This document shows, piece by piece, positions 27,104 to 36,962 of a stretch of DNA of 64,000 nt. A program made the translations under genes and the position numbers. Origin of the DNA: Streptococcus suis. Lineage in GTDB: Bacteria; Bacillota; Bacilli; Lactobacillales; Streptococcaceae. Positions within the stretch are counted from its first letter, which is position 1. Each line of letters starts with the position of its first letter. The DNA lies in NCBI RefSeq assembly GCF_016743335.1, contig NZ_WCJE01000006.1:18332-82331 (forward strand). The letters run 5' to 3'. A model generated the notes under the pieces. It saw nothing but the letters and a program-made list of their open reading frames with translations. It had not been told where the DNA came from and made no database searches.

Positions 27104-27955
27104 ATGAAATTAGCAGTTATAACTGACTCATCGGCTGTTTTGAATGTTCAAAGTATTGAGCGGGATGACCTGTTTGTCCTAAGCATTCCAGTCAGCATCG
27201 ATGGGGAAAATTATATCGAAGGGCAAAATTTGACGGTTGAAGAGTTTTATCAAAAAATGGCTTCATCGAAAGAATTACCTAAAACAAGTCAACCGAGTTT
27301 GATGGAACTAGAAGAAATTCTGGCTAAATTAACAGAGAAAGGTTATACACACGCACTTGGCTTATTCTTGTCATCAGGTATTTCAGGTTTTTATCAAAAT
27401 ATTCAATATTTGGCTGATGAATTTGACGGTCTGACAGTTGCCTTTCCTGATACAAAAATCACCTCAGCACCTTTGGGAATGATGGTGGAGAATGTCCTTA
27501 AATGGGCTGATGCAGGACTTAGTTTTGAAGAGATTACTGGGAAATTGGACCAAGAAATTGGCAAGACTACAGCCTTCATCATGGTTGATGACCTCAATCA
27601 TTTGGTAAAAGGTGGTCGCTTGTCCAATGGTGCAGCCTTGCTTGGCAATCTTTTGAGCATCAAACCGATTCTGTATTTTACAGGTGAGGGTAAGATTGAA
27701 GTGTACGAAAAAGTTCGGACGGAGAAGAAAGCCATTAAGCGACTCTTGGAAATCCTCCAAGAACAAACCAAAGAAGGACAATATCAGATTGCTATTATTC
27801 ACGCCAACGCACCTCAGAAGGCTGAAAACTTTAAACAGCAGTTGGAAGAAGCAGGTGTCGGTAGCGATTTACCAATCGTGTCATTTGGTTCGGTCATCGG
27901 TACGCACTTGGGAGAAGGAGCTGTAGCCTTTGGTATTTCTCCCATTATTGAATAG
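27104..27955 (+). CDS. DegV family fatty-acid-binding protein
   Basis: A 283-residue protein beginning with the DegV signature ITDSSAVL. It has GISGFYQN in the middle and [13 protein letters not shown] further on. DegV proteins bind a fatty acid and serve as the FakB subunit of the FakA/FakB fatty acid kinase. Which fatty acid this one prefers is not readable. The start is one base after the DUF1149 stop. Confidence 0.85.
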   Translation: MKLAVITDSSAVLNVQSIERDDLFVLSIPVSIDGENYIEGQNLTVEEFYQKMASSKELPKTSQPSLMELEEILAKLTEKGYTHALGLFLSSGISGFYQNIQYLADEFDGLTVAFPDTKITSAPLGMMVENVLKWADAGLSFEEITGKLDQEIGKTTAFIMVDDLNHLVKGGRLSNGAALLGNLLSIKPILYFTGEGKIEVYEKVRTEKKAIKRLLEILQEQTKEGQYQIAIIHANAPQKAENFKQQLEEAGVGSDLPIVSFGSVIGTHLGEGAVAFGISPIIE

Positions 27956-27963
27956 GAGTTTGC

Positions 27964-28731
27964 ATGACAATTAAGGTAATTATCGCAGGATTTAAAGGAA
28001 AAATGGGTTCAACGGCTGTTGAGATGGTCAAAGGTGACGCAGAACTTAGTCTGGCTGCCTTGGTGGATCCCTTTGCGACAGAAACAGAAGTAGATGGTGT
28101 TCCTGTTTTCAAGACCAAAGAAGAAGTTGCCAGCCTAGAAGCTGATGTATGGGTGGATTTTACAACGCCAAAATTTGCCTATGAAAACACCCGCTTTGCC
28201 TTGGAAAATGGATTCGCACCTGTGGTTGGAACGACTGGATTTACTCCAGAAGAAATTGAAGAATTAACTGCCTTGTCTGCTGAGAAGGGGTTGGGTGGCT
28301 TGATTGCTCCTAACTTTGCTATTGGCGCTATCTTGCTCATGCAATTTGCAGCACAGGCAGCCAAGTATTTCCCAAATCTTGAAATCATCGAACTACACCA
28401 TGACAAGAAGAAGGATGCACCGAGCGGAACAGCTGTCAAAACGGCTGAACTCATTTCCCAAGTCCGTCAGTCACAGAGTCAAGGTGCAGCGGATGAAGAA
28501 GAAATGATTGCTGGAGCTCGTGGGGCAGAATTTGACGGCTTCCGTATCCATTCAGTACGCTTGCCAGGTCTTGTTGCACACCAAGAAGTGATTTTTGGGG
28601 CACAGGGAGAAGGCTTGACCATCCGTCATGACTCTTACGATCGCATTTCCTTTATGGGCGGTGTCAACCTCGGCATTAAAGAGGTAGTCAAACGCTCACA
28701 ACTCGTTTATGGTTTGGAACACTTATTATGA
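27964..28731 (+). CDS. dapB: 4-hydroxy-tetrahydrodipicolinate reductase
   Basis: Second committed step of lysine/diaminopimelate synthesis, using NAD(P)H. The 255 residues show the Rossmann start [32 protein letters not shown], and the active-site [24 protein letters not shown] lies six bases before the ATG. The stop overlaps the cca start (ATGA). Confidence 0.95.
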   Translation: MTIKVIIAGFKGKMGSTAVEMVKGDAELSLAALVDPFATETEVDGVPVFKTKEEVASLEADVWVDFTTPKFAYENTRFALENGFAPVVGTTGFTPEEIEELTALSAEKGLGGLIAPNFAIGAILLMQFAAQAAKYFPNLEIIELHHDKKKDAPSGTAVKTAELISQVRQSQSQGAADEEEMIAGARGAEFDGFRIHSVRLPGLVAHQEVIFGAQGEGLTIRHDSYDRISFMGGVNLGIKEVVKRSQLVYGLEHLL

Positions 28732-29939
28732 AATTAAACAATCTGCCTTCTGAGTTTCAGGAGGCTTTGCCGATTTTAGAGAAAATTAAAGCCGCTGGCT
28801 TCGAGGCTTATTTCGTTGGCGGTTCCGTTCGTGATGCCATTCTCGGTAGACCTATTCATGATGTCGATATTGCGACATCAAGCTACCCTCAGGAAACGAA
28901 ACAAATCTTTTCACGGACTATTGATGTCGGAATTGAACACGGTACGGTGTTAGTCTTAGAAGGCAAAAAAGAGTATGAAATTACCACCTTTCGGACAGAG
29001 GAGGAGTATGTCGACTTCCGCAGACCAAGCCAGGTTTCTTTTGTGCGTTCCTTAGAAGAAGATCTCAAACGTCGCGACTTCACGGTCAATGCCTTTGCCC
29101 TTGATGAGGAGGCACAGATTGTCGACCTCTTTGATGGGATGACTGACTTAGAAAACCGCACCCTACGAGCTGTAGGCATCCCGGCTGAGCGTTTCAATGA
29201 AGATGCCCTCCGTATCATGCGTGGATTTCGCTTTGCGGCGACCTTGGACTTTGAGATTGAGCCGACGACCTTTACAGCTATGGTTGCAACCGCACCGCTC
29301 TTGGAAAAAATCTCCGTGGAGCGTAGCTTTATCGAGTTTGATAAACTCTTGATGGCGGATTTTTGGCGAAAAGGCTTGCGCGCTATGATTGATTCCAAGG
29401 CTTATGATTTCTTGCCTGATTTAGCTAGAAAAAGTGATGAATTAGAGACCATGCTAACAAGCCTGACAGAGGAATTTCGCTTTTCGACTTCTGAACAAGC
29501 TTGGGCCATGCTCTTTGTCTGCCTAGGTATTGATAACATCAAATCCTTCCTGAAAAAATGGAAAACCAGCAATGATTTCCAACGAAGCGTAATCAAGTTG
29601 GTAGAGATTTATCAGCTTCGCCAAGCAGGACCTGTTACCAAGCAAATCTGTTTCAAATATAGCAAAGAATTCTTGTACTTGGTAGAGGAACTCCGTCAAG
29701 CACAAGGTCTTGTTACAGATTTTGCAGTAATTGACAAGATTGACCAAGCCTTGACTATCCATGACAAGCATGAAATTGTTGTCAATGGTGGTCATCTGAT
29801 GAAGGCATTTGACCTCAAACCAGGTCCAGTATTAGGAGAACTACTCAAAGAGGTGGAATTCCAGATTGTGGAAGGACAGCTGGAAAACGAAGAGCAAGCG
29901 ATTATGACATTTGTGAAAGGAATTTTAGAGAATGAGTGA
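28728..29939 (+). CDS. cca: CCA-adding tRNA nucleotidyltransferase
   Basis: Adds or repairs the 3' CCA of tRNAs. A 403-residue class II nucleotidyltransferase with [14 protein letters not shown] and the metal-binding DVDIATSS. The flexible loop is [17 protein letters not shown], and RRDFTVNA and [14 protein letters not shown] follow. It overlaps dapB by four bases and the ABC-F gene by eight. Confidence 0.94.
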   Translation: MKLNNLPSEFQEALPILEKIKAAGFEAYFVGGSVRDAILGRPIHDVDIATSSYPQETKQIFSRTIDVGIEHGTVLVLEGKKEYEITTFRTEEEYVDFRRPSQVSFVRSLEEDLKRRDFTVNAFALDEEAQIVDLFDGMTDLENRTLRAVGIPAERFNEDALRIMRGFRFAATLDFEIEPTTFTAMVATAPLLEKISVERSFIEFDKLLMADFWRKGLRAMIDSKAYDFLPDLARKSDELETMLTSLTEEFRFSTSEQAWAMLFVCLGIDNIKSFLKKWKTSNDFQRSVIKLVEIYQLRQAGPVTKQICFKYSKEFLYLVEELRQAQGLVTDFAVIDKIDQALTIHDKHEIVVNGGHLMKAFDLKPGPVLGELLKEVEFQIVEGQLENEEQAIMTFVKGILENE

Positions 29940-31800
29940 TTTTATCGTTGAACACCTGACTAAATCTGTCGGAGATAAAACGGTCTTTGCTGATCTGTCT
30001 TTCATCATTCATCAGGGCGACCGAATCGGGATTATCGGGGTCAATGGTACAGGAAAGACGACTTTGTTGGATGTTCTGTCAGGTCGCATCGGTTTTGATG
30101 GAGACGTGTCGCCTTTTCGCACTAAAAATGCCTATAAAATTGCCTATCTGACCCAGGAACCTGATTTTGATGAAAGTAAGACGGTTTTAGACACCGTTCT
30201 TTCTTCTGACCTTCGTGAAACCCAGCTGATTCGTGAATACGAGCTGCTCTTATCTCATTACGATGAAGCCAGTCAAGCAAGACTGGAGAAAGTCATGGCA
30301 GAGATGGATTCTCTCAATGCTTGGGAGATTGAAAGCCAGGTTAAAACAGTTCTTTCAAAACTAGGTCTAACAGACCTCAACAAAACTGTTGCTGAGTTAT
30401 CAGGTGGTCTACGTAGACGAGTGCAATTGGCCCAAGTCCTCCTTGGCAATGCTGACTTGCTCTTGCTGGATGAACCGACCAACCACCTGGACATTGATAC
30501 CATTGAGTGGTTGACGACTTTTTTGAAAAATACTAAAAAGTCTGTTCTCTTTATTACCCACGATCGCTATTTCTTGGACAATGTAGCCACACGGATTTTT
30601 GAATTGGACCGCGCCAGCTTGACCGAATATCAGGGAAATTACCAGGATTATGTTCGCTTAAAAGCGGAACAGGACGAGCGAGATGCCGCCCTTCGCCATA
30701 AGAAAGAGCAACTCTACAAGCAGGAGTTGGCTTGGATGCGCAGACAACCTCAAGCTCGTGCTACCAAGCAGCAGGCCCGTATCAATCGTTTCCATGACCT
30801 CAAAGGCGATTTAGCCAACAAGATAGACGATAGCGAACTGGAAATCAATTTTGAAACCTCTCGTATCGGTAAAAAAGTCATTAACTTTGAAAATGTCAGC
30901 TTTTCCTATTCTGACAAGCCCATTTTAAAAGACTTTAACCTACTCATTCAAAACAAGGACCGCATCGGTATTGTTGGTGATAATGGCAAAGGAAAATCTA
31001 CATTACTCAATCTAATCGCAGGTGATTTGCAGGCAGACAGCGGTAAAGTAGATATTGGAGAAACCATCCGTATCGGGTATTTTTCTCAGACCATCAAGGG
31101 CTTGGACGAAAGCAAGCGGGTCATCAATTTCTTGCAGGAAGTGGCAGAAGAAGCTCAGACGACATCTGGTATGGTTTCTATCGCAGAACTCTTGGAGCAA
31201 TTCCTCTTCCCACGTAATACCCACGGTACCCTGATTGAAAAGTTATCAGGTGGGGAGAAGAAGCGACTTTATTTGCTTAAGATTCTTTTGCAACGGCCCA
31301 ATGTTCTCTTACTAGATGAGCCGACCAACGACTTGGACATAGCGACTCTGACAGTCTTGGAACATTTCTTGCAGGGCTTTACTGGTCCAGTCATTACCGT
31401 TAGTCACGACCGCTATTTCCTAGACAAGGTAGCCAATAAAATCTTGGCTTTCGAAGATAGCGATATTGAGACCTTCTTTGGCAACTACACAGACTATCTG
31501 GATGAGAAGGCCTTTCTGGCTTCCAGCTCTGCCATTTCCTTGGAAAAACCAAAGGAGAAAAGCGAAAAGGTCAAAGAGAACAAGAAGCGGATGTCCTATT
31601 TTGAGAAACAGGAATGGGCAACCATCGAAGAGGATATTGCTGGCTTGGAGGAGCGGATTGCGGAAATCGAGGCGGAAATGCTGACCTGTGGTAGTGATTT
31701 TACAAAATTGTCCGATTTGCAGAAGGAATTGGATGAGAAAAACGACCTGCTCTTGGAAAAATATGAGCGGTATGAGTATCTGAGCGAGTTGGAGGGCTAG
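29932..31800 (+). CDS. ABC-F family ATPase, Uup-like
   Basis: A soluble tandem ATPase of 622 residues without membrane domains. The first ABC domain has GVNGTGKTT and LSGGLRRR. A linker rich in basic residues ([20 protein letters not shown]) follows. The second ABC domain has GDNGKGKST and [10 protein letters not shown]-terminal coiled coil from about residue 560 is typical of the Uup group, which acts on ribosomes. There is no reason to predict antibiotic resistance. It overlaps cca and runs directly into the next gene. Confidence 0.85.
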   Translation: MSDFIVEHLTKSVGDKTVFADLSFIIHQGDRIGIIGVNGTGKTTLLDVLSGRIGFDGDVSPFRTKNAYKIAYLTQEPDFDESKTVLDTVLSSDLRETQLIREYELLLSHYDEASQARLEKVMAEMDSLNAWEIESQVKTVLSKLGLTDLNKTVAELSGGLRRRVQLAQVLLGNADLLLLDEPTNHLDIDTIEWLTTFLKNTKKSVLFITHDRYFLDNVATRIFELDRASLTEYQGNYQDYVRLKAEQDERDAALRHKKEQLYKQELAWMRRQPQARATKQQARINRFHDLKGDLANKIDDSELEINFETSRIGKKVINFENVSFSYSDKPILKDFNLLIQNKDRIGIVGDNGKGKSTLLNLIAGDLQADSGKVDIGETIRIGYFSQTIKGLDESKRVINFLQEVAEEAQTTSGMVSIAELLEQFLFPRNTHGTLIEKLSGGEKKRLYLLKILLQRPNVLLLDEPTNDLDIATLTVLEHFLQGFTGPVITVSHDRYFLDKVANKILAFEDSDIETFFGNYTDYLDEKAFLASSSAISLEKPKEKSEKVKENKKRMSYFEKQEWATIEEDIAGLEERIAEIEAEMLTCGSDFTKLSDLQKELDEKNDLLLEKYERYEYLSELEG

Positions 31801-32136
31801 ATGAAAATTCTTGTCATGTCATATATGGTCATCTATCTCTTGGTGACCTTGGGAGCGGCTCTGTTTAGCTATCTAAAGACCAAAAAAATGAATACATTGC
31901 GCTTGGTGTTAACGGTCTTATCCATGCTCTTGCTGGCTGTCACGCTTTATTTTTATAGTCAGTCTTATCATGATCTTCAGATGGTTGGATTTGCTCTAGG
32001 ATTTACCTTTATTTCTACTCTTTTTCTCTATAATGGAACGAAAGAAGGTAGTAATTTTACGACAGTTATGCTCTTTTCCATTGGAAGGTTTATCTTACAT
32101 ATTCAATTTTTAATTTTGCTCTATCTTTTCAGATAG
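31801..32136 (+). CDS. Small membrane protein, unknown function
   Basis: A 111-residue protein with about four hydrophobic helices and few charged residues between them. The ATG follows the ABC-F stop with no gap (TAGATG), and GGAGGG inside the ABC-F end serves as ribosome site. It is therefore co-translated with the ATPase. No family recognised. Confidence 0.7.
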   Translation: MKILVMSYMVIYLLVTLGAALFSYLKTKKMNTLRLVLTVLSMLLLAVTLYFYSQSYHDLQMVGFALGFTFISTLFLYNGTKEGSNFTTVMLFSIGRFILHIQFLILLYLFR

Positions 32137-32160
32137 GGTATTTTTTATCCGTACAAATTC

Positions 32161-32200
32161 ATGCAAAGGCTTTACGCAAACCTTTGCATTGTGTTATAAT
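32161..32200 (+). promoter_or_regulatory. glcK promoter with a 9-bp inverted repeat
   Basis: TTTACG (32171-32176), an 18-bp spacer and TATAAT (32195-32200) with TGt in front. ATGCAAAGG (32161) and CCTTTGCAT (32181) form a perfect inverted repeat with an 11-bp gap that brackets the -35. It could be an operator, or a short hairpin ending the upstream operon, but there is no T-run. Confidence 0.5.
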
Positions 32201-32227
32201 AAAGAAAATACATTTGAGGTGATGATT

Positions 32228-33187
32228 ATGTCTAAAAAAATTATCGGTATTGACTTGGGTGGTACATCTGTTAAATTGGCCATTTTGACTACTGAGGGAG
32301 AAATTCAAGAAAAATGGTCTATCAAGACAAATATTTTAGATGATGGAAGTCACATTGTTCCTGATATTATTGACAGTATCAAGCATCGATTTAAAACACA
32401 TGGTTTGACAAAGGATGACTTCTTGGGTGTTGGTATGGGGTCTCCAGGTGTCGTTGATAGCGAAGCTGGTACTGTTATCGGTGCCTATAACCTCAACTGG
32501 AAAACCTTGCAATTGGTTAAAGAGCAGTTTGAATCTGCCCTTGGTTTGCCATTCTTTATCGACAATGATGCCAACGTTGCAGCCCTTGGTGAGCAATGGG
32601 TTGGTGCTGGAAACAACAATCCAAACGTTGTCTTTATGACGCTTGGTACAGGTGTCGGCGGTGGTGTCATCGCTGCTGGAAACTTGATTCGTGGGGTCAA
32701 AGGTGCTGGTGGTGAATTGGGCCATATCACAGTTGACTTTGATGAGCCATTTGCATGTACTTGTGGTAAGAAAGGTTGTCTAGAAACAGTTGCTTCAGCA
32801 ACAGGTATTGTCAATCTCAGCCGTCGCTATGCTGATCAATACGCTGGCGATGCAAAACTGAAACAAATGATTGACGATGGCCAAGATGTAACGGCTAAGG
32901 ATGTCTTTGATTTGGCAAAAGAAGGCGATGATTTGGCTTTGATTGTCTACCGTCACTTCTCAGAATACCTAGGTGTTGCTTGTGCCAACATTGCTGCAGT
33001 CCTCAATCCTGCCTACATCGTTCTAGGTGGCGGTGTATCAGCTGCAGGAGAGTTCTTATTGGATGGTGTTCGCAAGGTCTTTGCTGAAAATAGCTTCCCA
33101 CAAATCAAGGAAAGTACACAAATTGTCTTGGCAACACGTGGTAATGATGCAGGTGTATTGGGCGCAGCATCACTCGTCTTGAAATAA
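32228..33187 (+). CDS. glcK: Glucokinase, ROK family
   Basis: Phosphorylates free glucose with ATP. The 319 residues have the ATP-binding DLGGTSVKLA at the start, GVGGGVIAAG, and the ROK zinc motif CTCGKKGCLE near residue 175. The C-terminal NPAYIVLGGGVSAAGE follows. The start at 32228 has GAGG eight bases upstream; earlier in-frame ATGs at 32189 and 32222 lie in the promoter or on the ribosome site. It stands alone between a promoter and a terminator. There is no N-terminal DNA-binding domain, so it is a kinase and not a ROK repressor. Confidence 0.92.
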   Translation: MSKKIIGIDLGGTSVKLAILTTEGEIQEKWSIKTNILDDGSHIVPDIIDSIKHRFKTHGLTKDDFLGVGMGSPGVVDSEAGTVIGAYNLNWKTLQLVKEQFESALGLPFFIDNDANVAALGEQWVGAGNNNPNVVFMTLGTGVGGGVIAAGNLIRGVKGAGGELGHITVDFDEPFACTCGKKGCLETVASATGIVNLSRRYADQYAGDAKLKQMIDDGQDVTAKDVFDLAKEGDDLALIVYRHFSEYLGVACANIAAVLNPAYIVLGGGVSAAGEFLLDGVRKVFAENSFPQIKESTQIVLATRGNDAGVLGAASLVLK

Positions 33188-33192
33188 TCGTT

Positions 33193-33218
33193 AAAAGCAG
33201 AGGGAACTCTGCTTTTTT
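33193..33218 (+). terminator. glcK terminator
   Basis: AAAAGCAGAG pairs with CTCTGCTTTT, then TT. Confidence 0.85.
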
Positions 33219-33252
33219 AAATCCGCCGTCACAATTTCTTTATATACATATA

Positions 33253-33281
33253 TTGAAAAATGTAGTATTTAAGCGTACAAT
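33253..33281 (+). promoter_or_regulatory. Promoter of the small membrane protein pair
   Basis: TTGAAA (33253-33258), a 17-bp spacer, TACAAT (33276-33281). Confidence 0.6.
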
Positions 33282-33311
33282 GAAAGTGTAAAGAGAAAGG
33301 AGTGTCACCTT

Positions 33312-33590
33312 ATGAAACAGGTAAACATGTCTAAAATAATCAACTATCTGACCATTCTTGGTTTATTGATTTTGTTATCTGCCTTTTTCCTTGATAACTG
33401 GATTCGTGACTGGTTTTTCCCGTCTAGCTGGGGAAACGTAGCAACTATGTTGATACTCCCTCTACTGGGGACTCTAATTCTCATACTATCTATCTACTAT
33501 AAAAAATTGTGGACTGGTTTGATTAGTATCTTCTTAATGATCTCATTTCCTCTGATATTCGGTATTGGCTACTTTATATTTGGCCCCTAG
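33312..33590 (+). CDS. Small membrane protein, unknown function
   Basis: 92 residues with three predicted transmembrane helices. AAAGGAG lies nine to ten bases before the ATG. It is followed after 11 bases by a second small three-helix protein of similar size and hydropathy pattern, so the two may be diverged duplicates or partners. No family recognised. Confidence 0.65.
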   Translation: MKQVNMSKIINYLTILGLLILLSAFFLDNWIRDWFFPSSWGNVATMLILPLLGTLILILSIYYKKLWTGLISIFLMISFPLIFGIGYFIFGP

Positions 33591-33601
33591 AAGGAGTGGT
33601 T

Positions 33602-33904
33602 ATGAACCTGACTTTACTAAAAAGATTAAATCTAGTTTTGTATGGTATCGCAATTTTTCTCATCGTCATGCTATTTTTACCAATAGGCCAATGGTTTGAT
33701 ATTGTAAACGTGAATTTCAAACTAGCATTTTTCATCATTCCCTTTTTCGGTCTAGCTAGCTTACCAACGGCTATTTATACGAAGAATGTTCGTCAGATAT
33801 TGTTGAGTGTTCTCTTGCTAGCCTTGTATTTTATATTGTTCAGTCTAGTAACTACCCTCGCTGGTTTGTTCCAGCTCAACCTCTACCCCCTGCTCTATAA
33901 ATGA
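33602..33904 (+). CDS. Small membrane protein, unknown function
   Basis: 100 residues with three predicted transmembrane helices. The start ATG 33602 is chosen because AAGGAG lies five bases upstream; an in-frame GTG at 33596 overlaps that site. It is the second gene of a two-gene unit and ends directly before a strong terminator. No family recognised. Confidence 0.65.
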   Translation: MNLTLLKRLNLVLYGIAIFLIVMLFLPIGQWFDIVNVNFKLAFFIIPFFGLASLPTAIYTKNVRQILLSVLLLALYFILFSLVTTLAGLFQLNLYPLLYK

Positions 33905-33905
33905 C

Positions 33906-33932
33906 AACTCCAGTTCAAAACTGGAGTTTTTT
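33906..33932 (+). terminator. Terminator before thyA
   Basis: AACTCCAGTT pairs with AACTGGAGTT, then TTTT; it begins right after the preceding stop. Confidence 0.88.
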
Positions 33933-33941
33933 GCTAGAATT

Positions 33942-33950
33942 TGCTATACT
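33942..33950 (+). promoter_or_regulatory. Extended -10 immediately before thyA
   Basis: TGcTATACT ending six bases before the thyA ATG. This predicts transcription starting at the start codon. Confidence 0.6.
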
Positions 33951-33956
33951 AAAATT

Positions 33957-34796
33957 ATGACAAAAGCAGATAGTATTTTTAAAGAAAACATTCGTAAGAT
34001 TATGGAAGAGGGCGTTTTTTCGGAAAATGCTCGCCCTCGTTACAAGGATGGAAATGTAGCTAATTCCAAGTACGTTACAGGCGCCTTTGCTGAATATGAT
34101 TTGTCTAAGGGCGAGTTTCCTATTACAACACTTAGACCTATTCCAATTAAGTCGGCCATCAAAGAAATTCTCTGGATTTACCAAGACCAGACCAATGATT
34201 TGTCGGTTTTACAGGAAAAATACGGTGTCCAGTATTGGAATGACTGGGAAGTTGAGGGAACTGGTACAATCGGTGAACGTTACGGTGCTATTGTGAAAAA
34301 ACATGACATTATTTCAAAAATCCTCAAGCAATTGGAGGAAAATCCATGGAATCGCCGCAATGTGATTTCATTGTGGGATTATGAAGCGTTTGACCAATCT
34401 GCAGGTCTCTTACCGTGTGCCTTTCAGACTATGTTTGACGTTCGACGAGTGGATGGGGAGATTTACCTGGATGCAACTCTAACTCAGCGGTCAAATGATA
34501 TGCTAGTAGCCCATCATATCAACGCGATGCAGTATGTAGCCCTTCAGATGATGGTTGCTAAACATTTTGGCTGGAAGGTTGGGAAGTTTTTCTATTTCAT
34601 CAACAATCTTCACATCTATGATAATCAGTTTGAACAAGCTGAAGAATTGCTCCGTCGTACACCATCTGAAGTAGAGCCTCGTTTGGTCTTGAACGTCCCA
34701 GACGGAACAAACTTTTTTGATATTAAAGCAGAAGATTTTGAGTTGGTGGACTATGAGCCAGTTAAACCGCAACTCAAATTTGACTTGGCGATTTAA
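33957..34796 (+). CDS. thyA: Thymidylate synthase
   Basis: Methylates dUMP to dTMP using methylenetetrahydrofolate. The 279 residues include the nucleophile motif [29 protein letters not shown] for folate and dUMP binding, and [17 protein letters not shown]. The ATG at 33957 fits the family N-terminus I recall ([12 protein letters not shown]). There is no Shine-Dalgarno sequence. A TGcTATACT promoter box ends six bases upstream, so a leaderless mRNA is predicted. folA, which recycles the dihydrofolate this enzyme produces, is the next gene. Confidence 0.95.
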   Translation: MTKADSIFKENIRKIMEEGVFSENARPRYKDGNVANSKYVTGAFAEYDLSKGEFPITTLRPIPIKSAIKEILWIYQDQTNDLSVLQEKYGVQYWNDWEVEGTGTIGERYGAIVKKHDIISKILKQLEENPWNRRNVISLWDYEAFDQSAGLLPCAFQTMFDVRRVDGEIYLDATLTQRSNDMLVAHHINAMQYVALQMMVAKHFGWKVGKFFYFINNLHIYDNQFEQAEELLRRTPSEVEPRLVLNVPDGTNFFDIKAEDFELVDYEPVKPQLKFDLAI

Positions 34797-34814
34797 GATG
34801 AGGGGGCTTTCCAG

Positions 34815-34874
34815 CACCAGTGAGATTCACATTCTACGAATCTCGGAATCTCCCCTATCTCTGAGGAGTCGGTG
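34815..34874 (+). other. Candidate folded leader or 3'-end element between thyA and folA
   Basis: GAGATTC (34822) can pair with either of two copies of GAATCTC (34838, 34846). CTCC and GGAG form a second hairpin, and CACC/GGTG could close the whole as a three-way junction. No known RNA family recognised. Confidence 0.3.
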
Positions 34875-34897
34875 ATAGTTTCAGCATGATAAAAATT

Positions 34898-34928
34898 TGC
34901 ACTAGACCTACTTGGTAAGTGCATTTTT
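34898..34928 (+). terminator. thyA terminator
   Basis: TGCACT pairs with AGTGCA and the inner ACC with GGT, followed by TTTTT. Confidence 0.75.
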
Positions 34929-34938
34929 CATGTTTTTT

Positions 34939-34947
34939 TGATAGAAT
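34939..34947 (+). promoter_or_regulatory. Extended -10 of folA
   Basis: TGaTAGAAT, 24 bases before the start. The same TGaTAGAAT sequence precedes tdk (40548-40556). Confidence 0.45.
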
Positions 34948-34970
34948 GATAGGACGGAAAGTGAGAGAAA

Positions 34971-35483
34971 ATGACTAAAAAGATTGTTGCCATTTGGGCT
35001 CAAGATGAAAATGGATTGATTGGAAAAGGTGATAGACTTCCTTGGTCATTACCAGCTGACTTTGCTCATTTCAAAGAAACGACAACAGGTCACACGATGG
35101 TGATGGGACGTATAACCTTCGACGGCATGGGTAAACGTGCTCTTCCCAATCGTCACACCATCGTTTTGACAACGGATAAAACCTATCAACTAGAGAGTGA
35201 ACGTGTTACCATTTTACACAGTGTGGAAGATGTCCTAGATTGGTATAACAAACAGGAGCAGACACTATTTGTGATTGGTGGGGGACAAATTTTTACTGCC
35301 TTTGCACCTTACATTGAAACATTAATAGTGACAGATATTCACGGTCAATTTAATGGCGATGTGTATTTTCCGAAAGCATTTCCTATGGAGAAATTTCAGC
35401 TACAAAGCGCCAATTTACGTCCAAAAGACGAGAAAAACCCGTATGATTTTACAATAAAAACCTATGAAAGAAGAGATGGTTAG
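34971..35483 (+). CDS. folA: Dihydrofolate reductase
   Basis: Reduces dihydrofolate with NADPH; the target of trimethoprim. The 170 residues begin KIVAIWAQDENGLIGKGDRLPWSLPADFAHFKETT, where DRLPW and the acidic residue in DFAHFK belong to the folate site. MGRITFDGMGKRALPNRHTIVLT and FVIGGGQIFTAF follow for NADPH. It follows thyA, its metabolic partner, and is three bases ahead of a tiny membrane protein gene. Confidence 0.95.
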   Translation: MTKKIVAIWAQDENGLIGKGDRLPWSLPADFAHFKETTTGHTMVMGRITFDGMGKRALPNRHTIVLTTDKTYQLESERVTILHSVEDVLDWYNKQEQTLFVIGGGQIFTAFAPYIETLIVTDIHGQFNGDVYFPKAFPMEKFQLQSANLRPKDEKNPYDFTIKTYERRDG

Positions 35484-35485
35484 GC

Positions 35486-35659
35486 ATGGAGAGAAGTTTA
35501 TTCGGTTTATTTACAGCATTTCTCTGTGGGATTTGTGTTCTTTGTGCGATTCAAGCCTTTCGGAAGAAACGTTTTGGTTTAGCAATTTTATTTTTACTGA
35601 ATGCTTTTACCAATCTGGTCAATAGTATTCATGCTATTTATGGATTTTTATTTAGATAA
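35486..35659 (+). CDS. 57-aa small membrane protein between folA and clpX
   Basis: An ATG at 35486, two bases after the folA stop, opens 57 codons ending at TAA 35657-35659. The product is MERSLFGLFTAFLCGICVL followed by a basic RKKR turn and a second hydrophobic helix, so two transmembrane segments in hairpin form. The ribosome site is weak (AAGAGATGG), consistent with coupling to folA. I recall a small ORF at this place in other streptococci, but could not verify it. Unknown function. Confidence 0.65.
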   Translation: MERSLFGLFTAFLCGICVLCAIQAFRKKRFGLAILFLLNAFTNLVNSIHAIYGFLFR

Positions 35660-35680
35660 GAGATATGAAAGAGGAAACAC

Positions 35681-36907
35681 ATGGCTGTTAAGCATACACA
35701 TGAGCTAATCTATTGCTCATTTTGCGGAAAAAATCAAGAAGAAGTTAAAAAAATTATCGCTGGGAACAATGTCTTCATTTGTAATGAATGCGTGGAACTA
35801 GCACAGGAAATCATTCGTGAGGAACTGGCAGAAGAAGTTTTGACAGACTTGGCCGATACGCCAAAGCCACAAGAATTACTCAATATCCTGAACAACTACG
35901 TCATCGGACAGGATCGTGCAAAACGTGCTTTAGCAGTAGCCGTTTACAACCACTACAAACGTATCAATTTCCAAGATAGCCGTGATGAGAACGATGTTGA
36001 TTTGCAAAAATCAAATATCCTCATGATTGGCCCGACTGGTTCAGGAAAAACCTTCCTAGCTCAGACCTTGGCTAAAAGTTTGAATGTCCCGTTTGCTATT
36101 GCTGATGCGACCGCTCTTACTGAGGCGGGTTATGTTGGTGAAGACGTAGAAAATATCCTTCTCAAACTTTTGCAGGCTGCAGACTTTAACATCGACCGTG
36201 CAGAAAGAGGAATTATCTATGTGGATGAAATTGATAAGATTGCCAAAAAAGGTGAAAATGTGTCCATTACCCGCGATGTATCTGGTGAAGGTGTCCAGCA
36301 AGCTCTCCTAAAAATTATCGAGGGAACTGTGGCCAGCGTACCACCACAAGGCGGACGCAAACATCCAAACCAAGAAATGATTCACGTGGACACCAAAAAT
36401 ATCCTGTTTATCGTTGGCGGTGCATTTGATGGTATCGAAGAAATCGTCAAACAGCGTCTCGGTGAAAAAATCATCGGTTTTGGTCATAATAATCGTGCTA
36501 TTGATGAAAAAGAATCATACATGCAACATATCATTGCAGACGATATTCAAAAATTCGGTATCATTCCAGAGTTGATTGGTCGCTTGCCTGTATTTGCAGC
36601 TTTGGACCAATTGACAACAGAGGATTTGGTACGCATTTTGACGGAACCGAAGAATGCTCTTGTAAAACAATACCAGACACTCTTGTCTTATGATGACGTG
36701 GAGCTTGACTTTGATGAGGACGCCTTGTTAGCAATTGCAGAAAAGGCAATTGAACGTAAGACTGGTGCTCGTGGACTTCGCTCCATCATTGAAGAAACGA
36801 TGTTGGATGTCATGTTTGAGGTGCCAGGCCAAGATAACGTTAAACGCGTTCGTGTAACAAAAGCAGCAGTAGACGGTAAAGAAAAGCCTTTACTAGAAAC
36901 TGCATAA
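35681..36907 (+). CDS. clpX: ATP-dependent protease ATPase subunit ClpX
   Basis: Unfoldase that feeds substrates to ClpP. The 408 residues have an N-terminal four-cysteine zinc domain (CSFCGK...CNEC) and Walker [13 protein letters not shown]. The pore loop follows [16 protein letters not shown], and Walker B is [10 protein letters not shown]. The IGF loop ([10 protein letters not shown]) docks on ClpP, and the C-terminal domain contains [19 protein letters not shown] precedes the ATG. clpX followed by ysxC is a conserved Gram-positive order. Confidence 0.95.
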   Translation: MAVKHTHELIYCSFCGKNQEEVKKIIAGNNVFICNECVELAQEIIREELAEEVLTDLADTPKPQELLNILNNYVIGQDRAKRALAVAVYNHYKRINFQDSRDENDVDLQKSNILMIGPTGSGKTFLAQTLAKSLNVPFAIADATALTEAGYVGEDVENILLKLLQAADFNIDRAERGIIYVDEIDKIAKKGENVSITRDVSGEGVQQALLKIIEGTVASVPPQGGRKHPNQEMIHVDTKNILFIVGGAFDGIEEIVKQRLGEKIIGFGHNNRAIDEKESYMQHIIADDIQKFGIIPELIGRLPVFAALDQLTTEDLVRILTEPKNALVKQYQTLLSYDDVELDFDEDALLAIAEKAIERKTGARGLRSIIEETMLDVMFEVPGQDNVKRVRVTKAAVDGKEKPLLETA

Positions 36908-36908
36908 A

Positions 36909-36950
36909 AAAATAAAGGGTGGAAACTGATTGTTTTCTACCCTTATTTAT
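36909..36950 (+). other. Hairpin between clpX and ysxC
   Basis: AAATAAaGGGTgGAAA can pair with TTTtCtACCCTTATTT. There is no T-run after it; it runs into the ysxC ribosome site (GAAAGG). It may be a processing or attenuation element and not a full terminator. Confidence 0.4.
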
Positions 36951-36962
36951 GAAAGGTATAAA

